Assembly: GCA_963826505.1 (NCBI GenBank)
Contig: CAWGXG010000001.1
Location: 354,406 to 418,405 of the forward strand
Source: CAWGXG01 sp963826505
Lineage (GTDB): Bacteria; Chloroflexota; Anaerolineae; Aggregatilineales; Aggregatilineaceae
DNA length: 64,000 nt
Direction of reading: 5' to 3'
Both the position numbers and the translations under genes were made by a program. This document shows positions 1-9,327 of the stretch, piece by piece. The notes beneath the pieces are model-generated. The model was not told the DNA's origin, made no database searches, and saw nothing but the letters and a program-made list of their open reading frames with translations. Numbering within the stretch: the first letter of the stretch is position 1; each line of letters starts with the position of its first letter.

Positions 1-156
1 AATGTCTTCCTTCAGGCGACTCACCAGAATATCGCCCATCGAGAACAGCGCGACGACGCCCAGCACGCCGATAAAGATGCTCAGCGATACCAGGGCGGTG
101 CGTCCTTTGCGGGACTGTACGTCTCCGAGAATTTTGCGCCGACGTGTTTTTTGCAT
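1..156 (-). CDS. ABC transporter permease, FtsX/MacB-like, N-terminal fragment
   Basis: The first 52 residues of a membrane protein that runs off the left edge. It starts with a basic segment (MQKTRRRKILGD) followed by one hydrophobic helix at about residues 22-40, the usual N-terminus of an FtsX/MacB-type permease. ATG at 156 is chosen because a GGGAGGG ribosome site lies 8-14 bases upstream. It begins 18 bases after the stop of the ATPase gene on the same strand, so the two form an exporter operon. The family inference rests on this short piece plus the neighbour. Confidence 0.6.
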   Translation of the reverse strand, partial: MQKTRRRKILGDVQSRKGRTALVSLSIFIGVLGVVALFSMGDILVSRLKEDI

Positions 157-174
157 CGCATTCCCTCCCTATGA

Positions 175-925
175 TCAGTTCTGAATACGGGACAAGCGCA
201 GGGCTCCCCGTTCCTGAGTCTGACGGCGGGCCGCGGCGACCAGTGTCGTCTGGCCGATCAACCCGTCGCTGATTTCGTAGACGTGCGGTACGTCCTTCGC
301 GAGTTCGCGGTCGTGGGTCACAATGATGACCGTGGTTCCCCGCTCGCTAAGCTGTCGGAAGGCATCGAAGACGCGGCCGGCGCTCATGCGGTCCAGGTTG
401 CCGGTAGGTTCATCGGCGATGATCAGAGCCGGGTTATTGGCCAGGGCGCGCGCCAGGGCAACGCGCTGTTGCTGACCGCCGGACAGCATATCCGGCATCT
501 TATCAGCCTGATCGGCGATGCCGAAGTATTCCAGCAGTTTGAGCGCGCGTTGGGGGCGCTCGGCGGATTTCCACACATTGGCGAAATCCATCGGGGCGAT
601 GACGTTGGCCGCCACGGACAAGGTCGGCAGCAGTTGGAAGAACTGGAACACAATGCCCACATTCCGGGCGCGCCATTTGGTCAATCGGCGGGCATTGACT
701 TCTCGAGATTTCGAGATCGTCAATGGTGAGTGAGCCGCTGGTGGGCGTGTCGATCGCCGTGAGCATGTTGAGAAACGTGGTCTTGCCGCTGCCCGATGGG
801 CCAACCAGGGCGACGAAATCGCCTTTGCAGATATCCAGGTTGAGGCCGCGCAGCACGTTAAGCGGTCCGGCTGGGGTATTATACGTCTTGACAAGGTCGC
901 GGACGGTGACAAAAGGTGCTTCCAT
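175..925 (-). CDS. ABC transporter ATP-binding protein, LolD/MacB family (frameshifted)
   Basis: ATPase subunit of an exporter of the LolD/MacB/FtsE type. The start at 925 follows an AGGAAAGGAAA ribosome site. Walker A GPSGSGKT is near residue 42. In the second frame are the Q-loop (GIVFQFFQ), signature LSGGQQQR, Walker B ALIIADEPTGNLD and switch His VIIVTHD, so all catalytic motifs are present. The reading frame changes once at about 698-712, between the beta strand LTIDDLEI and ARRLTKWRARNVG. Nothing else is damaged, so a one-base sequencing error is more likely than a dead gene. The FtsX-like permease gene follows directly and is probably its partner. Substrate unknown. Confidence 0.85.
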
Positions 926-1104
926 GTGCGTTTTCCTTTCCTCTGTGCCTGGTTTACAGGATAGGGGAAAGAGCGCGCGCGGTCATCAGGCAGATGGCTA
1001 GACTTCGTTATCACATGGCTTGGCCAGATGGCCAGGGTGGGGCAAACAGAACCGGACTGTCTGGCCAGGGCATGCAATCTTGACGCAATCACATCACAGA
1101 TTGC

Positions 1105-1133
1105 TTGACTCCGATCTGAGAGTATGTTACAAA
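1105..1133 (+). promoter_or_regulatory. Candidate sigma70 promoter of the LacI-type regulator gene
   Basis: TTGACT at 1105-1110 and TACAAA at 1128-1133 are separated by 17 bases. The -10 element matches consensus at only four of six bases. It lies directly before a palindromic LacI-type operator and about 150 bases before the regulator gene. The remaining 926-1104 stretch between the divergent ABC operon and this site shows nothing I recognise. Confidence 0.4.
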
Positions 1134-1137
1134 TAGT

Positions 1138-1147
1138 AAAACGTTTT
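1138..1147. promoter_or_regulatory. LacI-family operator 1 (AAAACGTTTT)
   Basis: A perfect 10-bp palindrome with the central CG step that LacI-family regulators typically recognise, directly downstream of the candidate promoter. It sits in a GTAAAACGTTTTCAC context and matches a second, imperfect site at 1256-1269. Confidence 0.55.
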
Positions 1148-1255
1148 CACATCCTGTGATCTGGGTTGTGCGCGATTGCTGCCTGATGAGATCGTTTGCG
1201 CGGGAACCCAAAACGATATACAGGTTGGTTTCTGCGAAAAAACGGAACTGATTTA

Positions 1256-1269
1256 TGAATACGTTTTCA
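1256..1269. promoter_or_regulatory. LacI-family operator 2 (TGAATACGTTTTCA)
   Basis: A 14-bp near-palindrome (one mismatched pair) ending 13 bases before the ATG of the LacI-type gene. It shares the ACGTTTTCA half with operator 1, about 120 bases upstream. Two like sites around one promoter suggest autoregulation, possibly with looping. Confidence 0.5.
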
Positions 1270-1282
1270 TGTTGGCGTTGTG

Positions 1283-2333
1283 ATGGATAAGAAATCGGGC
1301 TCGGTCACTATCAAGCATCTGGCAGCGCTGGCGCAACGTTTCTCCGGCGACGGTATCGCGCGTGATCAACAACAGCGGTTATGTCAGCGAAAAAACGCGC
1401 CAGCGGGTCGAAGCTGTGATCAAGGAATTGGACTTCCGGCCCGATGCCCACGCCCGCGGCTTGCGCGGTATGCCCTCCGGTTTGGTGGCGCTGGTCATCC
1501 CCAGCATTTTGAATGTGTTCTACACGGCTCTCGCGGAAAGCATCGAGAATAAACTGCACCAGCTTGGCTATACCATGCTGCTCGGCGTCACCAAAGACGA
1601 TTCCGATCTGTACCTCAATTACCTTGAACAGTTCCGCGACCTGAAGGTCGATGGCATCATCTGCGTGCCGCCTCCCCATGATAAGTGCCTGCCCGTGATT
1701 CAGGACATGGTCGACCAGGGGATTCCGATGGTTGAGGTCAACCGGCGGCACGAAAACTGCATCCTGGATGCGGTCTTGGCGGACAACTTCCAGGGCGTGA
1801 AGCTGGGGACCGAATACCTGCTCGATCTTGGACACCAGCGGATCGCGCTCGTGGTCGGCTCCCTGGAAACCAGCACCGGCAGGAACCGGCTGGAGGGTTT
1901 CCGTTGGACGATGGCGAATGCTGGGCTGGAGATCGATCCTGACCTCATCAAAATCGGTCATTTCAGCAAAGAGTACGGCATCCAGGCGGCGGAAGAACTG
2001 CTGCGCGTCGAGCCGCGGCCCACGGCCATTTTTACCACGAGCAACCGCCTGCTCGTCGGCGCGATGACAGTCTTGATGCAGCAGCAGGTGCGCGTGCCGG
2101 ACGACATCTCGATTTTGTCCTTTGACGACTCTGAATGGCTGAGTTTCTGGCAGCCGCCGATCACGGCGGTTGATATTGCAGTGGACGAAATGGGAACGTT
2201 AGCCGTCGAGCTGCTGATGCGTTGGATCAGCAGCGGCACATCCCCTGAAACGGCGCGGACCTATACGCTGAGTACCGCGCTCATCGAACGGCAGTCGTGC
2301 AAGCGGCTGAAGGCCGGGCCGAGAACGCCCTGA
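1283..2333 (+). CDS. LacI-family transcriptional regulator (frameshifted in the HTH)
   Basis: Sugar-responsive repressor. The N-terminus reads VTIKHLAALA. After a one-base loss at about 1333-1336 the frame continues as VSPATVSRVINNSG, so the helix-turn-helix and hinge helix are complete across the shift. Residues from about 60 onward form a periplasmic-binding-protein-like effector domain (LVALVIPSILNVFY, LGHQRIALVVG, ISILSFDDSEW). Total length of about 350 residues is normal for LacI. ATG 1283 is used; GTG 1280 is an alternative. The gene precedes the isomerase and ALDH genes on the same strand and probably controls them and itself through the two CG-centred operators upstream. The break looks like a sequencing error. 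Confidence 0.85.
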
Positions 2334-2371
2334 CGTCACCGCCTGCACCCACTCACTTGAGGAAAACCACT

Positions 2372-3001
2372 ATGAAAATCGCTATCATCAACGAAACCAG
2401 CGCAGCCGACCGCAACGCCGATATTGTGGCGGCGTTAGAAGGGCGGGGCCACACCATCATCAACGCCGGTATGACGAAGAATTACGCCAAACCCGAGCTG
2501 ACGTATATCAACACCGGACTGCTGTCGGCTCTGCTCTTGAACCTTAAACGGGTCGATTTTGTGGTGGGCGGCTGCGGCACCGGCCAGGGCTATCTGAACT
2601 CGGTGATGCAGTATCCGGGCGTGTTCTGCGGGCACATCATGAATTCGATGGATGCCTGGCTGTTTACCCAGATCAACGGCGGCAACTGCATTTCGCTGAT
2701 GCTCAACCAGGGCTACGGCTGGGCCGCCGACGTCAATCTGCGCTTCATCTTTGATCGCATTTTCAGCGTGGAATCCGGGGCAGGCTACCCGGCCCACCGC
2801 CAGGAGTTGCAGCGCCAATCGCGGCAAACCCTGAGCCAGGTGTCCGCTATGACGCACTGCTCGATGGCGGAGATCGTCGCCACGCTGCCCGATGATATCG
2901 TCCGTCCAACGCTGGAATACCCCGGCGTGTGGGACCTGATCGAGGTCGATTCGGTTGAGGACGCGGCTCTCAAGACTGTTCTCCTCAAACGCATGGCATA
3001 A
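2372..3001 (+). CDS. RpiB/LacA/LacB-family sugar-phosphate isomerase
   Basis: A 209-residue isomerase of the ribose-5-phosphate isomerase B / galactose-6-phosphate isomerase superfamily, which interconverts aldose and ketose sugars or their phosphates. The loop GGCGTGQG (near residue 66) carries the Cys typical of this family, and GYGWAADVNLRFIF is a subgroup signature. It is longer than RpiB (about 150), matching the ~210-residue subgroup found in sugar-acid clusters. ATG 2372 has TTGAGGA upstream. It lies 38 bases after the LacI gene and 17 before an aldehyde dehydrogenase. The substrate cannot be told from sequence; an isomerase in a transketolase-containing locus suggests a C4-C6 sugar or a substituted analogue. 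Confidence 0.8.
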   Translation: MKIAIINETSAADRNADIVAALEGRGHTIINAGMTKNYAKPELTYINTGLLSALLLNLKRVDFVVGGCGTGQGYLNSVMQYPGVFCGHIMNSMDAWLFTQINGGNCISLMLNQGYGWAADVNLRFIFDRIFSVESGAGYPAHRQELQRQSRQTLSQVSAMTHCSMAEIVATLPDDIVRPTLEYPGVWDLIEVDSVEDAALKTVLLKRMA

Positions 3002-3018
3002 GATTACGAGAGAAGACG

Positions 3019-4492
3019 ATGACCAATACACTATCCAATTACATTAACGGCACATGGCAAAAATCTGCGGCGGACAATTATCAACCCGTCGTCAACCCGG
3101 CTACCGGCGAAACGATCGCCGAAGTCCCGCTGTCGTCTCCATCCGTAGTCGATCAGGCGGCTGAAGCTGCCGTCGCGGCGGCGGATTCCTGGCGGCGCGT
3201 CCCGCCCGTTGAGCGCGTGCAATACCTGTTCAAGCTCAAAGGGCTGCTCGAAGAGAACATCGACGAGCTGTCGCGCGCGATCACCAACGAGAACGGCAAG
3301 ACGTTCGGCGAGGCCAAAGGCGAGATGCAGCGCGCTATCGAAAACGTGGAAGTCGCGTGCGGTATTCCGACCCTGATGCAGGGCACCATCTCCGAAGACA
3401 TCGCGTCGGGCATTGACGAGCTGATGATCCGCCAGCCGGTCGGCGTGGCGGCCATCATCGCGCCCTTCAATTTTCCCGGGATGATCCCGTTCTGGTTCCT
3501 GCCCTACGCAGTGGCGACCGGCAATACCGTGATCGTAAAACCGTCCGAACGCTGCCCGCTCACGATGCACATCGCGTTCGAGCTGCTGGAAGCGGCGGGC
3601 TTTCCGCCCGGCGTGGTCAACAGCGTCAACGGCGGGACCGGACTGCGTCAACGCGATCCTCGATCATCCGTCCATCAACGCCGTGAGCTTCGTGGGATCA
3701 ACCCCGGTGGCGCGCCACATCTACTCACGCGCCTCGGCCAGCGGCAAGCGCGTCCAGGCGCAGGGTGGGGCGAAGAACCCGATCGTCGTCCTGCCGGACG
3801 CCGATCTCGACATGACGACGCGCATCGTCGCCGACAGCGCCTTTGGCAACGCCGGACAGCGCTGCCTGGCCGCCTCGCTGGCGATCACCGTCGGCAGTGT
3901 GCGCCACGAATTCACGCAAGCTGTAGCCGATGCCGCGTCGCAGCGCGTCGTCGGATATGGGCTGGATGCAGGCGTCACGATGGGGCCGGTGATCACGCCT
4001 CAGAGCAAGGCACGCATCCAGGGTCTCATCCAGACCGGGCTGGACGAAGGGGCCAAAGCCCTGCTTGACGGGCGGGAGGCTACCATCAAGGGCTATGAGA
4101 AGGGTTACTTCATGCGCCCGACCATTCTTGAGGATGTGAAACCGGGCGGCACCATCGCGCGCACGGAGATTTTCGGGCCAGTGTTGGGCATGATGCACGT
4201 CGATACTATCGACGAAGCGATCGCCCTGGTGAATAGCGGTGAGTATGGCAACATGGCCTGCCTGTTCACGAACAGCGGCTCGGCGGCGCGCAAATTCCGT
4301 TACGAAGCCATGGCGGGCAATATCGGCATCAATATTGGCGTGGCGGCCCCGATGGCCTTCTTCCCGTTCAGCGGTTGGAAGTCGAGCTTCTTCGGCGTGC
4401 TGCACGGCCAGAGTCATCACGCGGTCGAGTTCTTCACGCAGACCAAAGTCGTCGTGGAGCGCTGGCCGAAAGAGTGGACGCGGCAGTTTTAG
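3019..4492 (+). CDS. Methylmalonate-semialdehyde dehydrogenase-like ALDH (frameshifted)
   Basis: NAD-dependent aldehyde dehydrogenase of the MmsA/IolA group, cytoplasmic. It has the group's N-terminus (YINGTWQKS, NPATGETIAEVP), IIAPFNFPGMIPFWFLPYA, and the catalytic Cys in NAGQRCLA, which resembles the MMSDH NAGQRCMA. FGPVLGMM and GWKSSFFG follow. The frame shifts once at about 3634-3643, between VVNSVNGG and VNAILDHPSINAVSF; both halves are intact and a full-length protein of about 490 residues results if corrected. IolA turns malonate semialdehyde into acetyl-CoA in inositol breakdown, and a Gfo/Idh dehydrogenase and an IolD-like enzyme are nearby. However, no iolB, iolC, iolE or iolJ is seen, so the true substrate may differ. 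Confidence 0.82.
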
Positions 4493-4509
4493 GATCTGTT
4501 TGCCCTGAT

Positions 4510-4544
4510 CTCCGGCTCTCCCGCCAACGCGCGGAGAGCCGGAG
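4510..4544 (+). terminator. Stem-loop after the ALDH gene
   Basis: A perfect 12-bp stem (CTCCGGCTCTCC with GGAGAGCCGGAG) and an 11-base loop, 18 bases after the ALDH stop. The downstream T tract is poor (TTAATG), so termination is probable but perhaps incomplete. Confidence 0.55.
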
Positions 4545-4629
4545 TTAATGCGCTGCGCCGGGATTCAATTCTGTGATTGCGCATAGTGCAACCATGATTG
4601 CCTATTATCAACAAAATCGGTCCGAGTCG

Positions 4630-4658
4630 TTGACTCTGCCTCACCGGCATTGTATAAT
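4630..4658 (+). promoter_or_regulatory. Sigma70-type promoter of the IclR gene
   Basis: TTGACT at 4630-4635 and a perfect TATAAT at 4653-4658, 17 bases apart. Transcription would begin near 4665, which excludes the ATG codons upstream and inside the -10 box. This supports the TTG start at 4696. Confidence 0.75.
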
Positions 4659-4695
4659 GCTCAACAAATCAACGCAGCATGGCAAAGGATCGATC

Positions 4696-5442
4696 TTGTC
4701 GGAAATTCAGTCACTAGCGCGTGGACTTCGTATCATGGAGCTGATGGCCGCCAGCGATAACGGCGTCGGTGTCACCGAGCTGGCCAATGATCTGGGAATT
4801 GATAAGAGCAGCGCGTCCCGCCTGGTTCAGACGCTGGTCAATCACGGCTTTGCTGAGCAGGTCACGGTGAGCCGCCGTTACCGTCTCGGCCCGCAGTTGG
4901 TGCGGCTCAGCCGCAGTTTGCTGACGCGCATGCCGCTGCGCGATGAAGCGAAGCCCTTCTTGCGCCAGCTCGTCGATCGTACCGGGGAATGCGCCCATCT
5001 GGCCATTCTGACCCAGGGGCAGGCGCTGTATATCGATCAGGTCGAATCACCGGCCAGCCTGCGCGTGACCACGGGTGTGGGCACGCTGGCTCCCTTGCAT
5101 TGCACGGCGCTGGGCAAATGCCTGCTCGCCTTCAACCCTGACGCGGTGCTGCCGGACGACCTGCCCGCCTTCACGCCGCGCACTATCACCGACCCGGAGA
5201 CGCTGTCCATTCACCTGGAACAGACGCGCCAGCGTGGGTATGCAGTGGACGATGAGGAATACGATTACGGTGTGCGCTGTCTGGCCGCGCCGGTCTATGA
5301 TTTTCGCGGAAAAGTGATCGGAGCAGTGGGGGTGTCTGGTCCAGCGGGCCGCATGGGGCTTGATCGCGTCTCGGAATTCGCGTCGATCGTGATGCAGGCC
5401 AGCCAGGCGTTGTCGGACCGGATGAGCTTTAAGAAAGCCTGA
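4696..5442 (+). CDS. IclR-family transcriptional regulator
   Basis: A regulator of about 248 residues with an N-terminal winged helix (LARGLRIMELMAAS, GVTELANDLGIDKSSASRLV) and a C-terminal IclR effector domain (YIDQVESP, PLHCTALGKCLLAF, RGYAVDDEEYDYGVRC). Such regulators sense small acids or aromatics. The frame is open further upstream, but the strong promoter at 4630-4658 means the message starts near 4665. The first usable start is then TTG 4696, 6 bases after AAAGGA. It has its own promoter and terminator between the ALDH and the Gfo/Idh gene. It likely controls the catabolic genes that follow. Confidence 0.88.
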   Translation: MSEIQSLARGLRIMELMAASDNGVGVTELANDLGIDKSSASRLVQTLVNHGFAEQVTVSRRYRLGPQLVRLSRSLLTRMPLRDEAKPFLRQLVDRTGECAHLAILTQGQALYIDQVESPASLRVTTGVGTLAPLHCTALGKCLLAFNPDAVLPDDLPAFTPRTITDPETLSIHLEQTRQRGYAVDDEEYDYGVRCLAAPVYDFRGKVIGAVGVSGPAGRMGLDRVSEFASIVMQASQALSDRMSFKKA

Positions 5443-5448
5443 GAATCC

Positions 5449-5479
5449 TACCAGGGCGGTTTCCGCATCCTGGTATTTT
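5449..5479 (+). terminator. Rho-independent terminator after the IclR gene
   Basis: Stem TACCAGG/CCTGGTA with an inner GCGG/CCGC extension across a TTT loop, followed directly by TTTTAAT. It begins 6 bases after the IclR stop. Confidence 0.75.
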
Positions 5480-5535
5480 AATAGATTGATGTCGCAACAT
5501 AGTTGTATTATACGCAACCTCAGGAGATTATTTAT

Positions 5536-6597
5536 ATGGACGAACTCAGAGTTGGGTTTATTGGCGCGGGTCGCATCTCCGATCTGCACGCGCTGGAATA
5601 CCTGGCCAATGACCGCGCCCGCATCGTCGCCGTGTGTGACGTCGATCCCGAGATCGCCCGGCGGCGCGGGGAAAAATGGGGCGTGGCCGCCGACCACATT
5701 TTCACGGACTATCACGACTTACTCGCCCTGCCCGAAGTCGATCTCGTCGAAATCCTGCTGCCGCACCATCTCCACCATCAAGCCACGCTCGACGCTGCCG
5801 CCGCCGGTAAGCATATCTCACTGCAAAAACCGATGGCGCTCAGCGTGAAAGAGGCCGACGAGATGATCGCCGCCGCCGAAAAGGCCGGGGTGATCTTCAA
5901 GGTCTTCGAGAATTTCATCTTCTACCCGCCCGTCTTGCGCGCCAAAGCCTTGATCGAAGCCGGGGAGATCGGCGATCCGCTCACGATCCGCATCAAGAGC
6001 AATTCCGGCACCAGCCCCAACATGTGGGACGTGCCCAACGCGGCCTGGGCCTGGCGTTTTACCGAGGAGCAGTGCGGCGGGGGGCCGCTGGTCTTCGACG
6101 ATGGGCACCATAAATTCTCGCTGGCGTGGTATTTCATGGGGCTGGCGGAAGAAGTGCACGCCTGGATCGGAGAGACTGAAATTCAGCCCGGTTTCCTGCT
6201 GGATTCGCCCGCGATCGTCTCGTGGAAGTTCCCCAACAACCGCTTCGGCTCGCTGGAAGCGGTTAGCTCGCCCGAGCTGGTGCTGGACACCAATCATTAC
6301 GCCCAGGATGACCGGATCGAAGTCACGGGCACGAAAGGCGTGCTGTGGATCACACGCGGGCACGGCAAGATGATGGATGTCCCGCCGGTGGTCGTCTACC
6401 GCGACCGCAAAGTCTACGCCCATTCGGATATGCCAACCGGTTGGGAACACAGCTTCATCAACTCGACGCGCCATTTCATTGACGCGTATTTCGCGGGCAA
6501 GGCCCCCAGTCTCACCGCGTGGGAAGGCCGCGAGATCCTGCGCTTTGCGCTGGCGGCGCAGGAATCGGCGCGTAGTGGTCTGTCCGTCAAACTATAG
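5536..6597 (+). CDS. Gfo/Idh/MocA-family oxidoreductase
   Basis: NAD(P)-dependent sugar or cyclitol dehydrogenase of about 353 residues. The N-terminal Rossmann fold starts with VGFIGAGRISDLHA. EKPMA is replaced by LQKPMALSV, keeping the catalytic Lys of the family's EKP motif but with Gln in place of Glu. The C-terminal half is the usual open beta-sheet domain, with WRFTEEQCGGGPLVFDDGHHK holding the conserved GG...D..H segment. ATG 5536 has CAGGAGATT 6-14 bases upstream; codons further upstream lack a ribosome site. It starts a run of five co-oriented catabolic genes with short gaps. It may carry out the first oxidation in the pathway. Confidence 0.85.
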   Translation: MDELRVGFIGAGRISDLHALEYLANDRARIVAVCDVDPEIARRRGEKWGVAADHIFTDYHDLLALPEVDLVEILLPHHLHHQATLDAAAAGKHISLQKPMALSVKEADEMIAAAEKAGVIFKVFENFIFYPPVLRAKALIEAGEIGDPLTIRIKSNSGTSPNMWDVPNAAWAWRFTEEQCGGGPLVFDDGHHKFSLAWYFMGLAEEVHAWIGETEIQPGFLLDSPAIVSWKFPNNRFGSLEAVSSPELVLDTNHYAQDDRIEVTGTKGVLWITRGHGKMMDVPPVVVYRDRKVYAHSDMPTGWEHSFINSTRHFIDAYFAGKAPSLTAWEGREILRFALAAQESARSGLSVKL

Positions 6598-6639
6598 CGG
6601 AGCACGGCTTACGGTTCACAGGAAAGAAGGGTGTTTGAA

Positions 6640-8442
6640 ATGAAACTTACCGGCTCCGAAATCGTCACTGAAATGCTGGTGCGCGAAGGAGTCCCTTACG
6701 CGATCGGCATTCCGGGGCATGGCAATCTTGGGCTGATCGATGCGCTGCGGCGCTACCAGGACCGCATCAAAGTGATTATGCCGCGCCACGAACAGGCGGC
6801 CGTCCATATGGCCGATGGGTATTACCGCGTCACAGGCGAGCCGCTGGCCGTCTTCACGTCGATCGGCGCGGGCGCGTCGAATACCGCGATCGGTCTGGCG
6901 ACGGCTTACGTCGATTCGATCCCGCTGCTGCTGTTGATTGGCGAAACGCATACCTACATGCGCGGCGTGGGCGTGCTGCAAGAAATCGAGCGCCAATACT
7001 GGTCCGACATGCCGCGCATGCTCTATCCGACCGTCAAGCGCGCCTGGCACATCGACTCCGCTGTGCAAATTCAGCGCGCGGTTGGGCAGGCGTTCAACGC
7101 CATGCGCACCGGTCGTCCTGGTCCGACGCTGGTCACGCTGCCGATGGATGTCCAGGCGGACGCGGTGGACCTGCCCGAAGCGCCCGAACCACGTACACGC
7201 CGTCCGCACGACCGTCCCGCTGGGGACCCGGCCGCGCTGGCCCAGGCCGCCGACCTGCTGATCCAGGCCAAACGCCCGGTGATCGTCGCCGGGGGCGGGG
7301 TCATTTTATCCGAGGGCTGGGAAGCACTGAAGGCGGTTGCCGAGCACCTGGGGGCGTGCGTCGTCACTACGATGCAGGGCAAGAGCGCCTTCCCCGAGGA
7401 TCATCCGTTGTATGCGTGGCACATGGGCAGCAACGCCACCACCTGCGGTAACTACATGACCGCCCACGCGGATGTGCTGCTGGCCGTGGGCGTGCGTTTT
7501 GCTGACAAGGCCGCGTCGTCCTACAAGCCGGGCGCGTCGTTCAGCATTCCGCCCACCAAACTGATCCACGCCGACATTGATCCCGCCGAAATCGGCAAGA
7601 ATTACCCGGTCGAGGTCGGCATCGTGGGCGATGCCAAAGCGATCCTGGAAGGCTTGCTCGAAGCGCTGCGCGCCCGCACCGCCGCCCGTGACTGGACGGA
7701 CGCGCCCTACACGCGCGAAATCGCTGAGCGGGTAGCCGGGTGGTGGCAGCAGAACCACGAGCTGCGCCATTCCGATCACACGCCGGTCACGATGGGCCGT
7801 GTCATCACCGAGCTGCGCAAAGGGCTGCCGCCGGAAGCGGTCATTTTCACCTCGTCGGGCAACATCCAGGCACAGGTCTTTCAGGAGATGGCGTTCAGCC
7901 AGCCGCGCACCTATGTGTCGGCGGGCGGCTTCAGCACGATGGGCTGGTCCTTCCCGGCGGCGATGGGTGCCAAGCTGGCCCTGCCCGGCGCGCCCGTCCT
8001 GGCGCTGGTAGGCGATGGCGATTTCCTGATGACCATTCAGGAACTGGCGACCGCCGTGCAGTACAACATCCCGGTGATCGTGGTTGTCCTCAATAACGTC
8101 GGCTGGCAGGCCATCCGCGACTTGCAGGTGATCGCCTACGGCGAAGAGTCGGTCTATTCGACCATGTTCGAGGACGGCGACCAGCCGGTCACGCCCGACA
8201 TTACGGCGATCGCGAAGGGGTTCGGCGCGCATGCCGTGCGCATCAACTGCCCGGACGAGGTCGGACCCGCTCTTAAGGAAGCCTTGAGCCTGGGCAAACC
8301 GAGCGTGATCGAGGTCATGGTCGACGACCGGCTCGGCACTTCTGGCGGGTTGGCCCCGGGGTGGTGGGACGTGCCCGTGCCGGAATATATGCAGTTACGG
8401 CGCGCGCAGTACAACCAGGAACGCAGCGACGAACGCATCTAG
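6640..8442 (+). CDS. Thiamine-pyrophosphate enzyme, acetolactate synthase/IolD-like
   Basis: A 600-residue TPP enzyme with the three-domain order of acetolactate synthase. The N-terminal domain has the catalytic Glu region (IMPRHEQAAVHMADGY). The middle domain has PVIVAGGGVILSEG. The C-terminal domain has the TPP/Mg motif LALVGDGDFLMT followed by NNVGW. The N-terminal GIPGHGNLGL and LQEIERQYW resemble the IolD ring-opening hydrolase as well as ALS-type carboligases, so the exact reaction is open. ATG 6640 lies 9 bases after AGAAGG. No regulatory small subunit is present, which argues against branched-chain amino-acid biosynthesis. The catabolic neighbours suggest cleavage of a keto-acid or diketone. 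Confidence 0.8.
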   Translation: MKLTGSEIVTEMLVREGVPYAIGIPGHGNLGLIDALRRYQDRIKVIMPRHEQAAVHMADGYYRVTGEPLAVFTSIGAGASNTAIGLATAYVDSIPLLLLIGETHTYMRGVGVLQEIERQYWSDMPRMLYPTVKRAWHIDSAVQIQRAVGQAFNAMRTGRPGPTLVTLPMDVQADAVDLPEAPEPRTRRPHDRPAGDPAALAQAADLLIQAKRPVIVAGGGVILSEGWEALKAVAEHLGACVVTTMQGKSAFPEDHPLYAWHMGSNATTCGNYMTAHADVLLAVGVRFADKAASSYKPGASFSIPPTKLIHADIDPAEIGKNYPVEVGIVGDAKAILEGLLEALRARTAARDWTDAPYTREIAERVAGWWQQNHELRHSDHTPVTMGRVITELRKGLPPEAVIFTSSGNIQAQVFQEMAFSQPRTYVSAGGFSTMGWSFPAAMGAKLALPGAPVLALVGDGDFLMTIQELATAVQYNIPVIVVVLNNVGWQAIRDLQVIAYGEESVYSTMFEDGDQPVTPDITAIAKGFGAHAVRINCPDEVGPALKEALSLGKPSVIEVMVDDRLGTSGGLAPGWWDVPVPEYMQLRRAQYNQERSDERI

Positions 8443-8487
8443 CCCTCGGATTGGCAGGTTGGCGGGGCATGGTATTGGGAGCCGGAT

Positions 8488-9327
8488 ATGCATCATCACT
8501 CTGAAGCTTTGATTTATGACCTCCAGGAGAAGGCGCGCCAGATCAGGCTCGACGTGCTGGATATGGTCTACCGGCGCGGGGCCGGGCATCCGGGCGGGTC
8601 ATTTTCCTGCGCGGAGATCCTGGCCGCGCTGTACTTCCATCACATGAAGATCGATCCGGAGCGTCCGCGCTGGCCTGAACGCGATCGCTTCTTGCTGAGC
8701 AAAGGGCATGCGGCGGCAGCGCTCTATTCGGTGTTGGCGCGGCGCGGCTTCTTCCCGGTGGAGGATCTGGAACGCTGGGGCCACCTGGGCGCGCATCTCC
8801 AGGGCCACCCCGATCGCATCAAGACGCCGGGCGTGGAGATGTCGTCGGGCTTTTTGGGACACGGGCTGTCGATCGCGGTCGGGCTGACGCTGGCCCAACG
8901 CTTGAAAGGACCGCATTTCCACACCTACGCCCTGATGAGCGACGGCTGCATGCAATCCGGAGTCGCGTGGGAAGGTGCGCTGACCGCCTCGAAGTTCCGC
9001 ACGAGCGAGCTGACCGTCATCATGGATTTCAACGACGTCCAACTTGACGGCGCGGCCCACGACATCATGCCGTTGGAGCCGCTGCTGGACAAGTGGCGCG
9101 CGTTTGGATTCGCTACGCTCGAAATCAACGGGCACAACATGCGCCAGGTGCTCGAGGCGCTCGACACCGCGTTGGAGATTCACAGCCTGCCCACCGTCAT
9201 CGTCGCGCATACGACCAAGGGCAAGGGCGTTTCGTTCATGGAAAACACGGCCAAGTGGCATGGCGCGGTCCCCAATGACACCGAGTACGCGCTGGCCCAG
9301 GCTGAACTGAAAGGATACGAGGCATGA
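8488..9327 (+). CDS. Transketolase, N-terminal subunit (TPP-binding)
   Basis: The N-terminal half of a split transketolase (279 residues). Conserved features are GAGHPGGSFS, LSKGHAAAALY, HLGAHLQGHPD, GFLGHGLSIAVG and the late HTTKGKGVSFMEN. The TPP/Mg motif, usually GDGE, reads SDGCMQSGVAWEGA here, with Gly to Ser and Glu to Cys changes. This suggests altered cofactor or substrate handling. The stop overlaps the start of the C-terminal subunit by 4 bases (ATGA), so the two are translationally coupled. A split transketolase inside a catabolic operon is typical of special sugars (for example apulose-4-phosphate or sulfofructose routes) rather than the housekeeping pentose-phosphate enzyme. Confidence 0.88.
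   Translation: MHHHSEALIYDLQEKARQIRLDVLDMVYRRGAGHPGGSFSCAEILAALYFHHMKIDPERPRWPERDRFLLSKGHAAAALYSVLARRGFFPVEDLERWGHLGAHLQGHPDRIKTPGVEMSSGFLGHGLSIAVGLTLAQRLKGPHFHTYALMSDGCMQSGVAWEGALTASKFRTSELTVIMDFNDVQLDGAAHDIMPLEPLLDKWRAFGFATLEINGHNMRQVLEALDTALEIHSLPTVIVAHTTKGKGVSFMENTAKWHGAVPNDTEYALAQAELKGYEA

Noticed and set aside
5486..5511. TTGATG and TATTAT as a promoter for the Gfo/Idh gene
   Set aside because: The spacing is only 14 bases, too short for a normal sigma70 promoter; left unannotated.
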